IMG/VR virus record: IMGVR_UViG_3300032668_000063
Location: 1 to 38,382 of that record
Direction: 5' to 3' (one strand)
DNA length: 38,382 nt
DNA from: a virus
Made by a program: the position numbers and the translations under genes. Below are positions 23,046-32,259 of this stretch, piece after piece; within the stretch, counting starts at the first letter, position 1; the number at the start of each line of letters is the position of its first letter. A model generated the notes under the pieces. The model was not told the DNA's origin and did not search any database. It saw nothing but the letters and a program-made list of their open reading frames with translations.

Positions 23046-23461
23046 TTTTTACGTTTTTCTAAATTGTGAATATATTCGTGAATTTCTTTCACTTGTTCCA
23101 TCATTAGAAGTTGTTCATCACTATGTTTTGTTCTTTCTTGAATTTCTTTTAGTAAAATATCGTGAGTATCTTTTAATTCTTCAAATTCATTAAGAAGAAG
23201 ATCATGTGATTCTTTAATTACTTTTTCTTGTGCATCCCCACTTTTTTTAGTGGTAAAACCTAAAAGAGGTAAAGCAACAGCTTGTAAAATAGCAGTACTT
23301 AAATACTGAATCCATTCTATAAGAGTAGATGGTCGTTGAAATAATAAAGGTATAACTACACATAAAGTTACTATATAAAACATTTGCATTGAACTCAATC
23401 CATCTGACAGAATAGTTCCTAACTTTTCATTAAAATTAGTTAATTTTTTTAATAATTTCAT
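23042..23461 (-). CDS. Membrane protein with two TM segments and a coiled coil (DUF1003-like layout)
   Basis: A 139-residue protein. Two hydrophobic segments, MFYIVTLCVVIPLLF (27-41) and YLSTAILQAVALPLLGF (53-69), are separated by a short loop. A long heptad-like helix follows (about 75-138: KVIKESHDLLLNEFEELK). The arrangement resembles DUF1003-type membrane proteins but the sequence match is weak. With two membrane helices and a charged tail a holin-like role is possible. I do not have enough to call it. Confidence 0.65.
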   Translation of the reverse strand: MKLLKKLTNFNEKLGTILSDGLSSMQMFYIVTLCVVIPLLFQRPSTLIEWIQYLSTAILQAVALPLLGFTTKKSGDAQEKVIKESHDLLLNEFEELKDTHDILLKEIQERTKHSDEQLLMMEQVKEIHEYIHNLEKRKK

Positions 23462-23463
23462 TT

Positions 23464-24114
23464 TTATTTTTTAATTTTTACACTAACTTCTGTTTTGTTA
23501 TTTGGTATTTTTGGATTAGATTTAGTTTCGTTAATTTTTACACTAACTTTTTTAGATAATTTAACTTCAAAATCATCTTCCCAAGGCACAAAAACAGAAT
23601 CTTCAGCAATAACTTCTAATTTTATTTTACCAACAGTACCTTCTTCTAAGATATTCATTTTTTTAATCGGTATATTACATTTACCATTCTTATCAATTTC
23701 ACCATTAAACATAATATTCCAATCATCAGATTCTAGTATTAATCTAACTTGTGTTTCTTTATAATTAGCACCTTCTAATGTTATTTCACAAGAAAACATT
23801 TCAGGTTTATCTTTGAATATTTTATAATTGTTATTTTCTTTCATTTGTATTGGTTTTTTTGTATGAGCAATTTCATCCTCATATTCTTCAATATCTTCTT
23901 TTTCTTCTTTTTCTTCTTCTTGAATTGAAGGAATTTCTTCGATAGGTTCTTCTAAATATTTTATAGGTTCTTCTTCATTTACATCAATAGTATTTTCTTG
24001 ACCTACATCTTCTTTAATAAAGAAATTATCCATTATTTCTTGTTTATCTAACTTGTCATAAACTTCATTATCATCTGCAATGAAATCTAAAAAATTTATT
24101 ACTTCTTTTTTCAT
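23464..24114 (-). CDS. Acidic protein with leader-like N-terminus and beta domain
   Basis: A 216-residue protein. The N-terminus MKKEVINFLDFIADDNEVYD resembles the leader family. A very acidic linker (about 40-85: EEEPIKYLEEPIEE, EEEKEEKEDIEEYEDE) leads to a beta domain (about 105-185: MFSCEITLEGANYKETQVRL, then EVIAEDSVFVPWEDDFEVK). The end carries two copies of a VSVKI motif. Acidic, leader-bearing proteins of this kind are typical of phage scaffold or prohead core, so that role is suggested but not shown. Confidence 0.65.
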   Translation of the reverse strand: MKKEVINFLDFIADDNEVYDKLDKQEIMDNFFIKEDVGQENTIDVNEEEPIKYLEEPIEEIPSIQEEEKEEKEDIEEYEDEIAHTKKPIQMKENNNYKIFKDKPEMFSCEITLEGANYKETQVRLILESDDWNIMFNGEIDKNGKCNIPIKKMNILEEGTVGKIKLEVIAEDSVFVPWEDDFEVKLSKKVSVKINETKSNPKIPNNKTEVSVKIKK

Positions 24115-24118
24115 AATT

Positions 24119-24129
24119 TATATATTAAA
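24119..24129 (-). promoter_or_regulatory. TTTAATATATA promoter motif
   Basis: Read leftward, TTTAATATATA lies 5-15 bases before the ATG at 24114. It matches the motifs before the genes starting at 24472, 33144, 35241 and 37711. Confidence 0.35.
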
Positions 24130-24472
24130 TTTTAATATTAATTTTTAGTTTCTCATTTAGTGTCTTTTCTATCTTATCTACTGATATTTTTAGATTTTCA
24201 ATTTTCTTTTCTTTGACACTTTCATAAGGAATACCATTAACAGTACATATAATTTTTAGAAAATGTTTAGCAGTTTCAGGTTTAACTTCTTCTACAATCT
24301 TTCTCCACGGATTGTTTTTATATTGTTCGCTACCCCATCCACTTCCACCAGCTCTAGAAATTACTTCTATCATAGTAAAAACTTCATCCCAAGTCATATC
24401 TAATTGTTCCCAATCAATATGAAGATCTTCCCAATTAGTATAAATTTTTTTATGAGTTATTCTATTTGCCAT
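24125..24472 (-). CDS. Hypothetical protein
   Basis: A 115-residue protein with a Trp-rich N-terminal half (NWEDLHIDWEQLDMTWDEVF) and a basic helical C-terminus. The repeated 'W-x-x-L/V' spacing suggests a small helical bundle. It lies divergent to the tnpB element and is followed ten bases later by the acidic protein. No family is recognised. Confidence 0.6.
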   Translation of the reverse strand: MANRITHKKIYTNWEDLHIDWEQLDMTWDEVFTMIEVISRAGGSGWGSEQYKNNPWRKIVEEVKPETAKHFLKIICTVNGIPYESVKEKKIENLKISVDKIEKTLNEKLKINIKI

Positions 24473-24477
24473 TAAAG

Positions 24478-24490
24478 TATATATTAAAAA
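24478..24490 (-). promoter_or_regulatory. TTTTTAATATATA promoter motif
   Basis: Read leftward, the motif is 6-18 bases before the ATG at 24472 and directly abuts the left side of the tnpB element. Confidence 0.35.
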
Positions 24491-24549
24491 TATTATAAAG
24501 GGAGAGTAATAATTTTATATATACTATATAAAATTATAGAATATAAAAA

Positions 24550-25722
24550 TTGTTAAAAAGTTTCAAATATAAATTATTACCAAATCAAGAACAAACCATT
24601 TTGTTGAATAAGCACTTTGGTTGTGTTAGATTTATATATAATCATTATTTAAATGAAAGAAAAAAAGAATATGAAATTAATAAGCAATCTCTAAATTATT
24701 TAGATAACGCTAAAGACTTAACATTTTTAAAGAAAAAAGAAGAATTTTTTTTCTTAAAAGAAGTTTTAACAGCTTCACTTCAACATTCATTAAAACATTT
24801 AGAGGGAGCATATAATGGATTTTTTAAAGGTAGAACTAGTTTTCCTAAATTTAAGTCTAAGCATGATAAAAATTCCTTTCATATTCCACAATATATTTCT
24901 GTTGAAAAATCATATCTAAATATTCCTAAATTCAAGGAAGGTATAAAAATGATTCAAGATAGAAAGTTTAATGGAGAGATAAGACAATGCACTATATCTA
25001 AAACACCAACTAATGAATATTTTGTTTCAATTTTAGTAGAAACTACCCATAAGAAATTAGAAAAGACAGGATTATTTGTGGGTATAGATTTAGGAATTAA
25101 AGATTTTGTTATAACTTCTGATGGGTTTAAATATAAAAATAATAGATATACTAAAAAATATTCTACTAAATTAAAAGTAAATCAACAACATTTAAGTAGA
25201 AAAATTAAAGGAAGTAATAGATATAACAAACAACGCTTAAAGGTAGCTAAGATTTATAAGAAGATAACCAATTCTCGTAAAGATAATTTACATAAAGTTT
25301 CTACTGATTTAATTAAAAATTATGATACTATATTTCTTGAAGACCTCAACATTAAAGGAATGATTAAAAATCATAAATTATCTAAACATATTCAGGATTG
25401 CTCTTGGGGCATGTTTATTAATTTTCTTGAATATAAAGCAACATGGAATGATAAACAAGTTATTAAAATTGATAGATTCTTTCCTTCATCCAAGACATGT
25501 AGTAAATGTGGGTATATTAATCAAAATCTAAAATTAGATTTACGTGAATGGACTTGCCCTTCTTGTAAAACTAAACATGATAGAGATTTTAACGCCGCTA
25601 CTAATATAAAACAAGAAGGGTTTAAAATAATATCGTCAGGGACTGACGATTACAGACATGGAGATCAAATAAGACCATCTATAGATGGCACAATCTATGA
25701 AATGTCTAAAAAGTTATCCTAA
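24550..25722 (+). CDS. tnpB: TnpB, RNA-guided nuclease of IS200/IS605 elements
   Basis: A 390-residue TnpB, full length. The RuvC catalytic residues are D180 in GIDLGIKDF, E264 in FLEDLNIKG and the Asp of HDRDFNAATNI (343-353). The zinc finger is C317/C320/C336/C339 (CSKC...CPSC). The N-terminal region has the family's opening (KYKLLPNQEQ, then FIYNHYLNERKK). TnpB uses an RNA made from the right end of its element to cut DNA at a site next to a short motif, which helps keep the element in place. The start is TTG at 24550, supported by the LKSFKYKLLPN opening. All active-site residues are intact, so it may be functional. Confidence 0.93.
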   Translation: MLKSFKYKLLPNQEQTILLNKHFGCVRFIYNHYLNERKKEYEINKQSLNYLDNAKDLTFLKKKEEFFFLKEVLTASLQHSLKHLEGAYNGFFKGRTSFPKFKSKHDKNSFHIPQYISVEKSYLNIPKFKEGIKMIQDRKFNGEIRQCTISKTPTNEYFVSILVETTHKKLEKTGLFVGIDLGIKDFVITSDGFKYKNNRYTKKYSTKLKVNQQHLSRKIKGSNRYNKQRLKVAKIYKKITNSRKDNLHKVSTDLIKNYDTIFLEDLNIKGMIKNHKLSKHIQDCSWGMFINFLEYKATWNDKQVIKIDRFFPSSKTCSKCGYINQNLKLDLREWTCPSCKTKHDRDFNAATNIKQEGFKIISSGTDDYRHGDQIRPSIDGTIYEMSKKLS

Positions 25723-25798
25723 CCTTTGGTTAGGATAAATGCCTAAATTAATTTTTTAGGTAGTTCATAAACTATTTGACATTTATTAAAATAGTTTA
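25714..25798 (+). ncRNA. Right-end hairpins, candidate omega (guide) RNA region
   Basis: Three stems follow in series. The first pairs TTATCCTAACC with GGTTAGGATAA (11 bp, loop TTT) and includes the tnpB stop. The second pairs CCTAAA with TTTAGG. The third pairs TAAACTATTT with AAATAGTTTA (10 bp). TnpB guide RNAs come from this position, overlapping the tnpB 3' end and running to the element's right end. The first stem could also be a terminator. Confidence 0.5.
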
Positions 25799-25855
25799 AT
25801 AGGTTTAGTTTTTAATCAACATTTAAAAAATTAGTTAAAATAATAGATGGTTTAT
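25785..25855 (+). pseudogene. Decayed tandem copy of the fibre gene's first 24 codons
   Basis: This 71-base stretch aligns with the first 73 bases of the fibre gene that starts at 25854. Over the last 41 bases 35 are identical, and one frame still reads [12 protein letters not shown] against [12 protein letters not shown] in the gene. The position of the start codon is ATT, and small indels break the frame. The two copies are directly adjacent, so this is a tandem duplication that has since drifted toward A and T. Confidence 0.7.
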
Positions 25856-28800
25856 GAATAATAGTTTATATGGATTTAGTGTTTCATCAACTTTTCAAAG
25901 ATTAGTTCAAGTAGTAGATGGTTTATATTACGATGGTTTAGGTAATTTACTTAATATAGGTAGTGGTGGATCAGGTAGTGGTGGTATAGGTCCAACTGGA
26001 CCTCAAGGTGCTACAGGTACGCCTGGAGTATCTTTAATGTGGATGGGTAGTTGGACACAAAGTATGTATTACGTTAGTTATGATGCGGTTAATTATAATG
26101 GAAGTAGTTATATATGTTTAACAAATAATCCACAAAATGCTCCAGGTATAAGTCAATCAGAGTGGGATTTATTAGCACAAGGTGGTCAAAATAGTAGTGG
26201 AACGGGTAGTGTAGTTTATTTTATAGAAACAGGAGAATATTGGGGAGATGCTACATTTTCACAAGCTGTTAATTGGAATTTACATCCTGATGGATCTGCT
26301 AATTTTGGCAATTTTGTAATTAATCCTGATGGTTCTGCTCAATCTAACGGAGAATATGTTGTTTTATCAGTTAATGGTATAACTGCTAGTTCTAATGGAA
26401 ATATAAATATATCTGGAGGATTCGGTGCTACAGGAGCTCAAGGACCAACTGGTTCTACAGGAGCAACAGGAAGTCAAGGTATTCAAGGTATTCAAGGACC
26501 AACAGGACCAACTGGTGCGACAGGTCCTCAAGGAATCCAAGGGTTCCAAGGAAGTCAAGGTATTCAAGGTATAAGAGGTGCTACAGGATCAATGGGTGCT
26601 ACAGGTGCTGATGGTATTCAGGGTATTCAGGGTATTCAAGGGGTTACTGGTTCAACTGGTGCTACAGGAAGTCAAGGTATTCAAGGTATTCAAGGTCCGA
26701 CAGGTTCAACTGGTGCTGATGGTATTCAGGGTATTCAGGGTATTCAAGGGGTTACTGGTTCAACTGGTGCTACAGGAAGTCAAGGTATTCAGGGTATTCA
26801 AGGGGTTACTGGTTCAACTGGTGCTACAGGAAGTCAAGGTATTCAAGGTATTCAAGGTATTCAAGGTATTCAAGGTCCGACAGGTTCAACAGGTGCTACG
26901 GGTAGTCAAGGTAGTCAAGGTCCAACAGGATCTACAGGCGCTACAGGTAGTCAAGGTATTCAAGGTCCAACAGGATCTACAGGTGCTACAGGTAGTCAAG
27001 GTATTCAAGGACCAACAGGTTCTACAGGACCAACAGGAAGTCAAGGTATTCAAGGTATTCAAGGACCAACTGGTTCTATAGGACCAACAGGAAGTCAAGG
27101 TATTCAAGGTCCAACAGGTTCTACAGGAGCAACAGGTATTCAAGGTATTCAAGGTCCAACAGGATCAACAGGTGCTACGGGTAGTCAAGGTATTCAAGGT
27201 ATTCAAGGTCCAACAGGTTCTACAGGAGCAACAGGTAGTCAAGGTATTCAAGGAGTTACTGGTTCAACTGGTGCTACAGGTAGTCAGGGTAGTCAAGGTC
27301 CAACAGGATCTACAGGTGCTACAGGATCAACTGGACCTCAAGGTGCAACAGGTTCAACGGGTGCTACTGGTCCTGGTGTTACAATAACAAATCCATCTAC
27401 ATACTCAGTAATAGTATCAAATGGTAGTTCTAGTTCAATTACAGCATATGCTAATTTTGTATATAATGGAACTAATTTAATACTTGGTGCAGGAACAACT
27501 GATAATTCAGCAGGAATTTTACAAACTGCTGGAAATATAGTTCCTACTACAAATAACTCTTATACATTAGGAGGAAGTTCTTATCAATGGTCAAATATAT
27601 ATTCACAATTGGGTACTTTTGGATCTACTTTAAGCACAGCTGGGTTGTACGTATCGGGTAATGTTGGTATAGGTACAACTACACCAACACATACACTTAC
27701 ATTACCTTCAACCTCAACAGGTATTGTATACTATAATACATTAGATCAAACTACTAACTATGAAAGAACTAGATTATATTGGACTAATAATACATTTAAT
27801 ATATTAAGCGAAGCAGGTGGTACTGCTACAGTTAGGTCTTTAATTCTTCAATTTGGTACTGGTGTTAAATTTACAATTAATGGAAATACAACAACAGGAG
27901 CATTCAATTATTATTATTCAACAGCAGCCAATGGTTCTATTATTGGTTCAAATCCAGTATTACAATCATCAACAGGTAATCAAAATTCTATAGCATTATT
28001 ACCTACAATTAACCAATCATCTAATGGTTATTGGAAAGGTATATGGATTTCTCCATATCTACAATCTGTAGGTACAAGTTCAACTACAAACTATTTAATT
28101 GATGTAGGAACTAACTCATCCGCTAATGGTGGTGGATCTCATTCATCAGTATTTACAGTTGATATATCAGGTAATATAGTAACACCTATTAGTGCTACTT
28201 ATGGTTATACATTTTATAATACAGCAGATCAAACTACTAACTATGAAAAAGCCAGAATATATTGGAATAGTAATGCTTTTAATATATCTACAGAACAAGG
28301 TGGTACTGGTAGTGCTAGAAATATAAACTTTATACAAAATACTCAAACTAAACTTTCAGTAGGTTCAACACAATTAATTGGAGCATTAAATATTGGATTT
28401 ACTTCAGCACTTGCGGGATCAATATTAGGTTTATCACCAGTATTATCAGTTTCTAGTGGTATTCAAAATTCATTAACAATTATACCAACAATAAATCAAA
28501 CTAATACTGCTAATTTTAGAGGTATTTGGATTTCTCCTTATTTACAATCAGTTGGTACATTATCAACTGCAACAAACTATTTAATTGATTTAGGTACAAA
28601 TACTGCTGCTAATGGAGCAGGAACTCATTTGTCAGTGTTTAATATTGATACATTAGGTAATGTTAATGGAGTTGTTTTAGGTTTAGGTTCTGGTAATACA
28701 GTTTCTAATACGGTTTTAGGAGCATCTGCTTTTGGTTCAAACACAATAGGAACATATAATGTATCAATTGGGTATCAAACTTTACAACCCACAAATACAT

Positions 28801-30917
28801 CATTTAATACAGCGGTAGGTGCTCAAGCATTACAAAAAATGACTGGAGGGTATAATGTTGCTGTTGGTTATGCTTGTTTAATAAACGCTACAAATGGTAG
28901 AAATACCGCAGTTGGTGCTCAAGCAGGACAAAGTAATACTGGAGGTGGTTCTAATGTTATATTTGGTAATGCTGCTTTACAATCAAATACAACAGGATCT
29001 AATAATGTTGCTATTGGATATAATTCAGGTGTTTTAACATCAGGAGGAACAATAAGTAATACAGTTATTAATAATAGTATTATTATAGGTTCAAGTGCTT
29101 ACCCATTAGCAAGTAATGATACAAATGAAATTGTTATTGGTTATTCAGCAGTTGGTAATGGTTCAAATACTATAACAATTGGTAATACAAGTTCATTATA
29201 TTCTCAAATATACGGAAATCTTAGTTTAGGATATACTTCTTCTGCTACATCATCTACATATAAATTACAAGTAGCAGGAACTTCATATTTTAACGCACAA
29301 GCAAACTTTATTGTAAATGGTGCTGCTTCTTCACCAATATTTGTACAAAATTTAAATACACAAGGAGTTGCAGCAGTTAATTTTTATGATAGTTCAAGTA
29401 ATAATACAGGTGCTTTTGGTTACGCTGGTAGTGCTTATTCAGGAACAAATTTACAAGATAAAGTTTATTTATATCATACAAAAGATTTTATCATAACCCC
29501 TGATGGTAGTACAGTAGAATTAAAAATTGTTAAAACAAACGGTAATGTTTTAATAGGAACTGCTTCTGATAATGGTACTAAATTACAAGTAGTTGGAACA
29601 TCTTCAATCACAGGTAATTTAATTTTCACATCAACTGCATCTTCTCCTTATATTAAATTTAATAACTTATTAACAGGAACTCCTAGTTACAACACTTATA
29701 GTAATGGTGCTAAACTTATATTAGCAGATAATATAAGTTCATCTAGTACAGGATACGCTATTGGTATAGATGCTGGAACAATGTGGTTTGGCACAGATTT
29801 AGCAGGGGATGGTTTCCAATGGTACGGTGGAACTCGTAGTTTAGCAACTTTAATTTCATCATCTGGTTTAACATTAAATAATTTAGGATCTGTATCTAGT
29901 GCATCATTAAATATAAATGGTATAACAAGTGGTATATTAGCAGGAATAAATGTTACTGGTACAAATACAAAAGGTGGCACAGGTTATTTAGATTTCTTAA
30001 CAGCTACTAATACTTATGGAAGTGGTACAAATCCAAATAAATTCTTTAGAGTAAATAATGTTGGAGGTTTAGAAATTCTTAATAGCGTATATTCAGCTAC
30101 TGTTTTATCAGTAGCTGATAATGGTATATTATATGTCGGTGGTGGGAATGTAGCAACATCTGCAAATACTGATGGTACTTCTAATTATTTATCATTCAAT
30201 GTTAATAACTCTCAAATATATGATGATGGTAATTTTCACATACATTCAAGAAATCCTAATCAAGGTATGTGGATCAATACAAATAATGCTCCTTTATACT
30301 TATTAACACAAGCTCCTGTAAGTGGCGGTACAGCAGGAACTGGTATAGGTATTGGTTCATCTAATATAACAGCTTTTGTTAGTATAAATGCTTCAAGAAG
30401 TTATGTTGTATCAAGTTATGGTTATCTATCAACAAGTGGGGCAGGTACAGGCGGGAGTTCAGGTGTAGTACCATTTAGTTTATATGCAAGTGGTCGTATT
30501 CAATGTCCTGAGTTTGATGCTACATCAGATGAAAGAATGAAAAATATATTAGGAGAAATAGAATTAAATGATGCTATTAAATTAGTTAATAATATAAAAC
30601 CAATTAAATTTAATTGGAAAGATAATGAAGACACAGGATTAAAAACAGGTTATTCGGCTCAACAAGTTGCTAAAATAGGTTTCGACCATTTAATAGGACA
30701 AATACCTAATGATAAATTAGAAAAAACTATTGATGAAGAAGGATTTATGAGCCCTGATAAAGTTCAGTTAACAATGAACTATGACCAAGTAATTCCATAT
30801 CATAGTGTAGTAATTAAAAATCTTTTAGAAAAATTAGATAACTTAGAAAAAACAGTTAATGATCTAACATTACAAAATGCTGAATTAAATAAAAAAATTG
30901 ATAATCTTAGTAAATAA
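25854..30917 (+). CDS. Collagen-like tail fibre with YadA-like repeats and C-terminal S74 chaperone
   Basis: A 1687-residue fibre. The N-terminal module (1-38: [20 protein letters not shown]) is shared with the fibre at 35528 and probably attaches to the baseplate or tail. Short Gly-x-y repeats and a small domain with a [17 protein letters not shown] carbohydrate-binding-like stretch come next. A long collagen-like run follows (about 190-505: [18 protein letters not shown]). Beta-rich shaft segments include YadA-head-like repeats ([18 protein letters not shown]; about 940-1075). The C-terminus is a peptidase S74 intramolecular chaperone: SDERMKN with Ser1558, then TGYSAQQV, ending in a coiled coil. 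S74 domains assist trimerisation and cut themselves off just before the Ser. It overlaps a relic of its own 5' end. Confidence 0.93.
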   Translation: MNNSLYGFSVSSTFQRLVQVVDGLYYDGLGNLLNIGSGGSGSGGIGPTGPQGATGTPGVSLMWMGSWTQSMYYVSYDAVNYNGSSYICLTNNPQNAPGISQSEWDLLAQGGQNSSGTGSVVYFIETGEYWGDATFSQAVNWNLHPDGSANFGNFVINPDGSAQSNGEYVVLSVNGITASSNGNINISGGFGATGAQGPTGSTGATGSQGIQGIQGPTGPTGATGPQGIQGFQGSQGIQGIRGATGSMGATGADGIQGIQGIQGVTGSTGATGSQGIQGIQGPTGSTGADGIQGIQGIQGVTGSTGATGSQGIQGIQGVTGSTGATGSQGIQGIQGIQGIQGPTGSTGATGSQGSQGPTGSTGATGSQGIQGPTGSTGATGSQGIQGPTGSTGPTGSQGIQGIQGPTGSIGPTGSQGIQGPTGSTGATGIQGIQGPTGSTGATGSQGIQGIQGPTGSTGATGSQGIQGVTGSTGATGSQGSQGPTGSTGATGSTGPQGATGSTGATGPGVTITNPSTYSVIVSNGSSSSITAYANFVYNGTNLILGAGTTDNSAGILQTAGNIVPTTNNSYTLGGSSYQWSNIYSQLGTFGSTLSTAGLYVSGNVGIGTTTPTHTLTLPSTSTGIVYYNTLDQTTNYERTRLYWTNNTFNILSEAGGTATVRSLILQFGTGVKFTINGNTTTGAFNYYYSTAANGSIIGSNPVLQSSTGNQNSIALLPTINQSSNGYWKGIWISPYLQSVGTSSTTNYLIDVGTNSSANGGGSHSSVFTVDISGNIVTPISATYGYTFYNTADQTTNYEKARIYWNSNAFNISTEQGGTGSARNINFIQNTQTKLSVGSTQLIGALNIGFTSALAGSILGLSPVLSVSSGIQNSLTIIPTINQTNTANFRGIWISPYLQSVGTLSTATNYLIDLGTNTAANGAGTHLSVFNIDTLGNVNGVVLGLGSGNTVSNTVLGASAFGSNTIGTYNVSIGYQTLQPTNTSFNTAVGAQALQKMTGGYNVAVGYACLINATNGRNTAVGAQAGQSNTGGGSNVIFGNAALQSNTTGSNNVAIGYNSGVLTSGGTISNTVINNSIIIGSSAYPLASNDTNEIVIGYSAVGNGSNTITIGNTSSLYSQIYGNLSLGYTSSATSSTYKLQVAGTSYFNAQANFIVNGAASSPIFVQNLNTQGVAAVNFYDSSSNNTGAFGYAGSAYSGTNLQDKVYLYHTKDFIITPDGSTVELKIVKTNGNVLIGTASDNGTKLQVVGTSSITGNLIFTSTASSPYIKFNNLLTGTPSYNTYSNGAKLILADNISSSSTGYAIGIDAGTMWFGTDLAGDGFQWYGGTRSLATLISSSGLTLNNLGSVSSASLNINGITSGILAGINVTGTNTKGGTGYLDFLTATNTYGSGTNPNKFFRVNNVGGLEILNSVYSATVLSVADNGILYVGGGNVATSANTDGTSNYLSFNVNNSQIYDDGNFHIHSRNPNQGMWINTNNAPLYLLTQAPVSGGTAGTGIGIGSSNITAFVSINASRSYVVSSYGYLSTSGAGTGGSSGVVPFSLYASGRIQCPEFDATSDERMKNILGEIELNDAIKLVNNIKPIKFNWKDNEDTGLKTGYSAQQVAKIGFDHLIGQIPNDKLEKTIDEEGFMSPDKVQLTMNYDQVIPYHSVVIKNLLEKLDNLEKTVNDLTLQNAELNKKIDNLSK
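26424..27375 (+). repeat. Collagen-coding tandem repeat tract
   Basis: About 950 bases of nested 9- and 18-base units such as GGTATTCAA and GGTTCTACAGGTGCTACA, encoding G-x-y triplets. The repeats are similar enough at DNA level to allow slippage or unequal recombination, and they leave long open frames in other phases and on the other strand that are artefacts. A related tract lies in the fibre gene at 37260-37590. Confidence 0.9.
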
Positions 30918-30939
30918 ACTAAGATTATCAATCTAAATT
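30897..30939 (+). terminator. Terminator after the large fibre gene
   Basis: ATTGATAATCTTAGT (30897-30911) pairs perfectly with 30918-30932 around loop AAATAA. The stop codon is in the loop, and T-rich sequence follows. Confidence 0.82.
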
Positions 30940-30940
30940 T

Positions 30941-30974
30941 TTTGAAATTTTTTGAAAAATTTTTCGTATATTTG
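30941..30974 (+). promoter_or_regulatory. Bacteroidota-type promoter
   Basis: TTTG at 30941-30944, 22 bases, then TATATTTG at 30967-30974, matching the TAnnTTTG consensus. The leader to the ATG at 30997 is 22 bases and A-rich. Confidence 0.6.
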
Positions 30975-30996
30975 TTTTAACAAAAAAATAAAATAA

Positions 30997-31764
30997 ATGT
31001 ATATCACAGCAACAGACTCAAAAAATTACAAATCATTAATTCTTCTTAATGAACTAATTAATGGAACATCGTTTAGAACCATATTAAATGGGGACGATAG
31101 ACTTTTAGAACCTCTATTTATCGAATTGATGAACAAAGGTTATGTTCAAATCAGCGGTATAAACTATCAAATTACTCAAAAGGGTATAGACACTTTTGAC
31201 ATTTTCATGAAACGTTATGGTGAGTATTTAAGATACTACGATGTATTCGGATTTGTTGATTTAGAAAAAGGTGAATTTGCTTTTTCAAGGTATTTTGACT
31301 TTAATACCGATGAACAATGGAATTTTTATAAAATGGATAGCCGATTTGATGATGTTAGAATCGCAGTTGCTATGTACAAAAATATAAATCCTGCGGAAGT
31401 AGTATTCATGTCTTTTTTAAATGAAAATCGTTTCGATACTCAAAAAACTGGATGGCAAATTGATATGTTATCCGATATGATTTGGGATGAAATTGAAAAC
31501 ATTTGTGCTACCGCAATAACTCCCGAACAATTAGGGCAAGATGTTATTGAAGATATTATCAAACAAGGAACGGAATTAATGGTAAGTCTTTTAGAAGAAG
31601 AAAATAAAAGAAAACAAGTTGAAGTTTTAGAAACTTCAACTTATGAAGAAGTTGTTGAAGAAACAATTGTTGAAGAATATGAAACTATTTCATATTATGA
31701 ACCGTATTATTACGATCCTTTTTATGTAAACCCTATTTGGATAGTCCCTTTATTTATTTGGTAA
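30997..31764 (+). CDS. Hypothetical protein with winged-helix-like N-terminus
   Basis: A 255-residue protein. Residues 15-70 (ILLNELINGTSFRTIL, then LFIELMNKGYVQISGINYQI, TQKGIDTFDIF) have the spacing of a winged helix-turn-helix. The middle (about 75-165) is aromatic, and 195-235 is a Glu/Val-rich low-complexity stretch (YEEVVEETIVEEYE). The C-terminus is extremely aromatic (YYEPYYYDPFYVNPIW). It has its own host-type promoter, so early expression is likely. A role in regulation is only inferred. It is followed by two small membrane-protein genes. Confidence 0.65.
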   Translation: MYITATDSKNYKSLILLNELINGTSFRTILNGDDRLLEPLFIELMNKGYVQISGINYQITQKGIDTFDIFMKRYGEYLRYYDVFGFVDLEKGEFAFSRYFDFNTDEQWNFYKMDSRFDDVRIAVAMYKNINPAEVVFMSFLNENRFDTQKTGWQIDMLSDMIWDEIENICATAITPEQLGQDVIEDIIKQGTELMVSLLEEENKRKQVEVLETSTYEEVVEETIVEEYETISYYEPYYYDPFYVNPIWIVPLFIW

Positions 31765-31767
31765 GAT

Positions 31768-32259
31768 ATGAAGATTTTTAAGCAAACAATGAAAATATTA
31801 GCTATAATAGCTAATATTTCCTTAATAGGATTAAGTGTATGGTATACTATACACCTACTTAATTTACAAAATTCAGGAGGTGGGGCTTTAATGACCGTAT
31901 TAGACGTTATACTAATTGCAATTAGTATAATCATCCCTTGTAATGAACCTGGATATTTTTTATTTCACCCTAAGTTAGGTAAATCCATTTATCATAAATG
32001 TGGAGAATTTTATGTTGATATAAAAGGTGAATACTATTCTTTATATGATGATAAAATTTTAGTTAAAGATGAAATTTATAGAGTAAGATTCGCTGAAGTT
32101 TCAAGTGAAAAACAACTTTTATTAAATTTTAAAGAAGTTTTAGATAAAAAATATGAAGAAAAATTAAAAAAACAAGAAAAGAAAGATTTCTTACTTAAGT
32201 CAGATGGTTATGTAGATGCTGCTTTAAGACGTGAAAAAAGAATAAATAAAATTTTATGA
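31768..32259 (+). CDS. Membrane protein with two TM helices and shared C-terminal tail
   Basis: A 163-residue protein. Two hydrophobic segments, ILAIIANISLIGLSVWYTI (10-28) and MTVLDVILIAISIIIP (42-57), lead to a cytosolic-looking mixed domain and a basic helix. It ends LRREKRINKIL, a truncated but clear tail match. It is the only tail-bearing protein here with membrane segments. The part coding for them contains a 12-bp stem (31793-31819), a 24-base perfect palindrome (31907-31930) and a near-palindrome (31836-31855). It overlaps the next ATG by four bases. Confidence 0.68.
   Translation: MKIFKQTMKILAIIANISLIGLSVWYTIHLLNLQNSGGGALMTVLDVILIAISIIIPCNEPGYFLFHPKLGKSIYHKCGEFYVDIKGEYYSLYDDKILVKDEIYRVRFAEVSSEKQLLLNFKEVLDKKYEEKLKKQEKKDFLLKSDGYVDAALRREKRINKIL

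Larger units (their letters stand above)
24509..25798 (+). mobile_element. IS200/IS605-family tnpB element without tnpA
   Basis: A single tnpB gene lies between a left hairpin and a group of right hairpins. The left hairpin is a perfect 13-bp stem with loop TAC (ATAATTTTATATA, 24509-24521, with 24525-24537). Three hairpins follow the gene at 25714-25798. No transposase gene of the Y1 type (tnpA) is present, so this would be a solo-tnpB element needing TnpA from elsewhere. Exact ends could not be fixed by eye. The limits given are the outer hairpin arms. Confidence 0.65.

Noticed and set aside
25785-25926. A diversity-generating retroelement template/variable repeat pair
   Set aside because: Six of six substitutions in the best-aligned 41 bases have A in the upstream copy, which looks like adenine-specific mutagenesis. 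But the flanking alignment also has a T/G change and indels, the copy sits at the gene's 5' end, and no reverse transcriptase is in the window. AT-biased decay of a tandem duplicate explains it better.
26430-27370. CRISPR array
   Set aside because: Regular short repeats are present, but they are in-frame G-x-y codons inside a fibre gene with no unique spacers of constant length.
26578-27387. Long open frames in other phases and on the opposite strand over the collagen tract
   Set aside because: They are produced by the short repeat unit having no stop codon in several frames; the products are meaningless repeats of VFKVQQ or CWSLNTL type.
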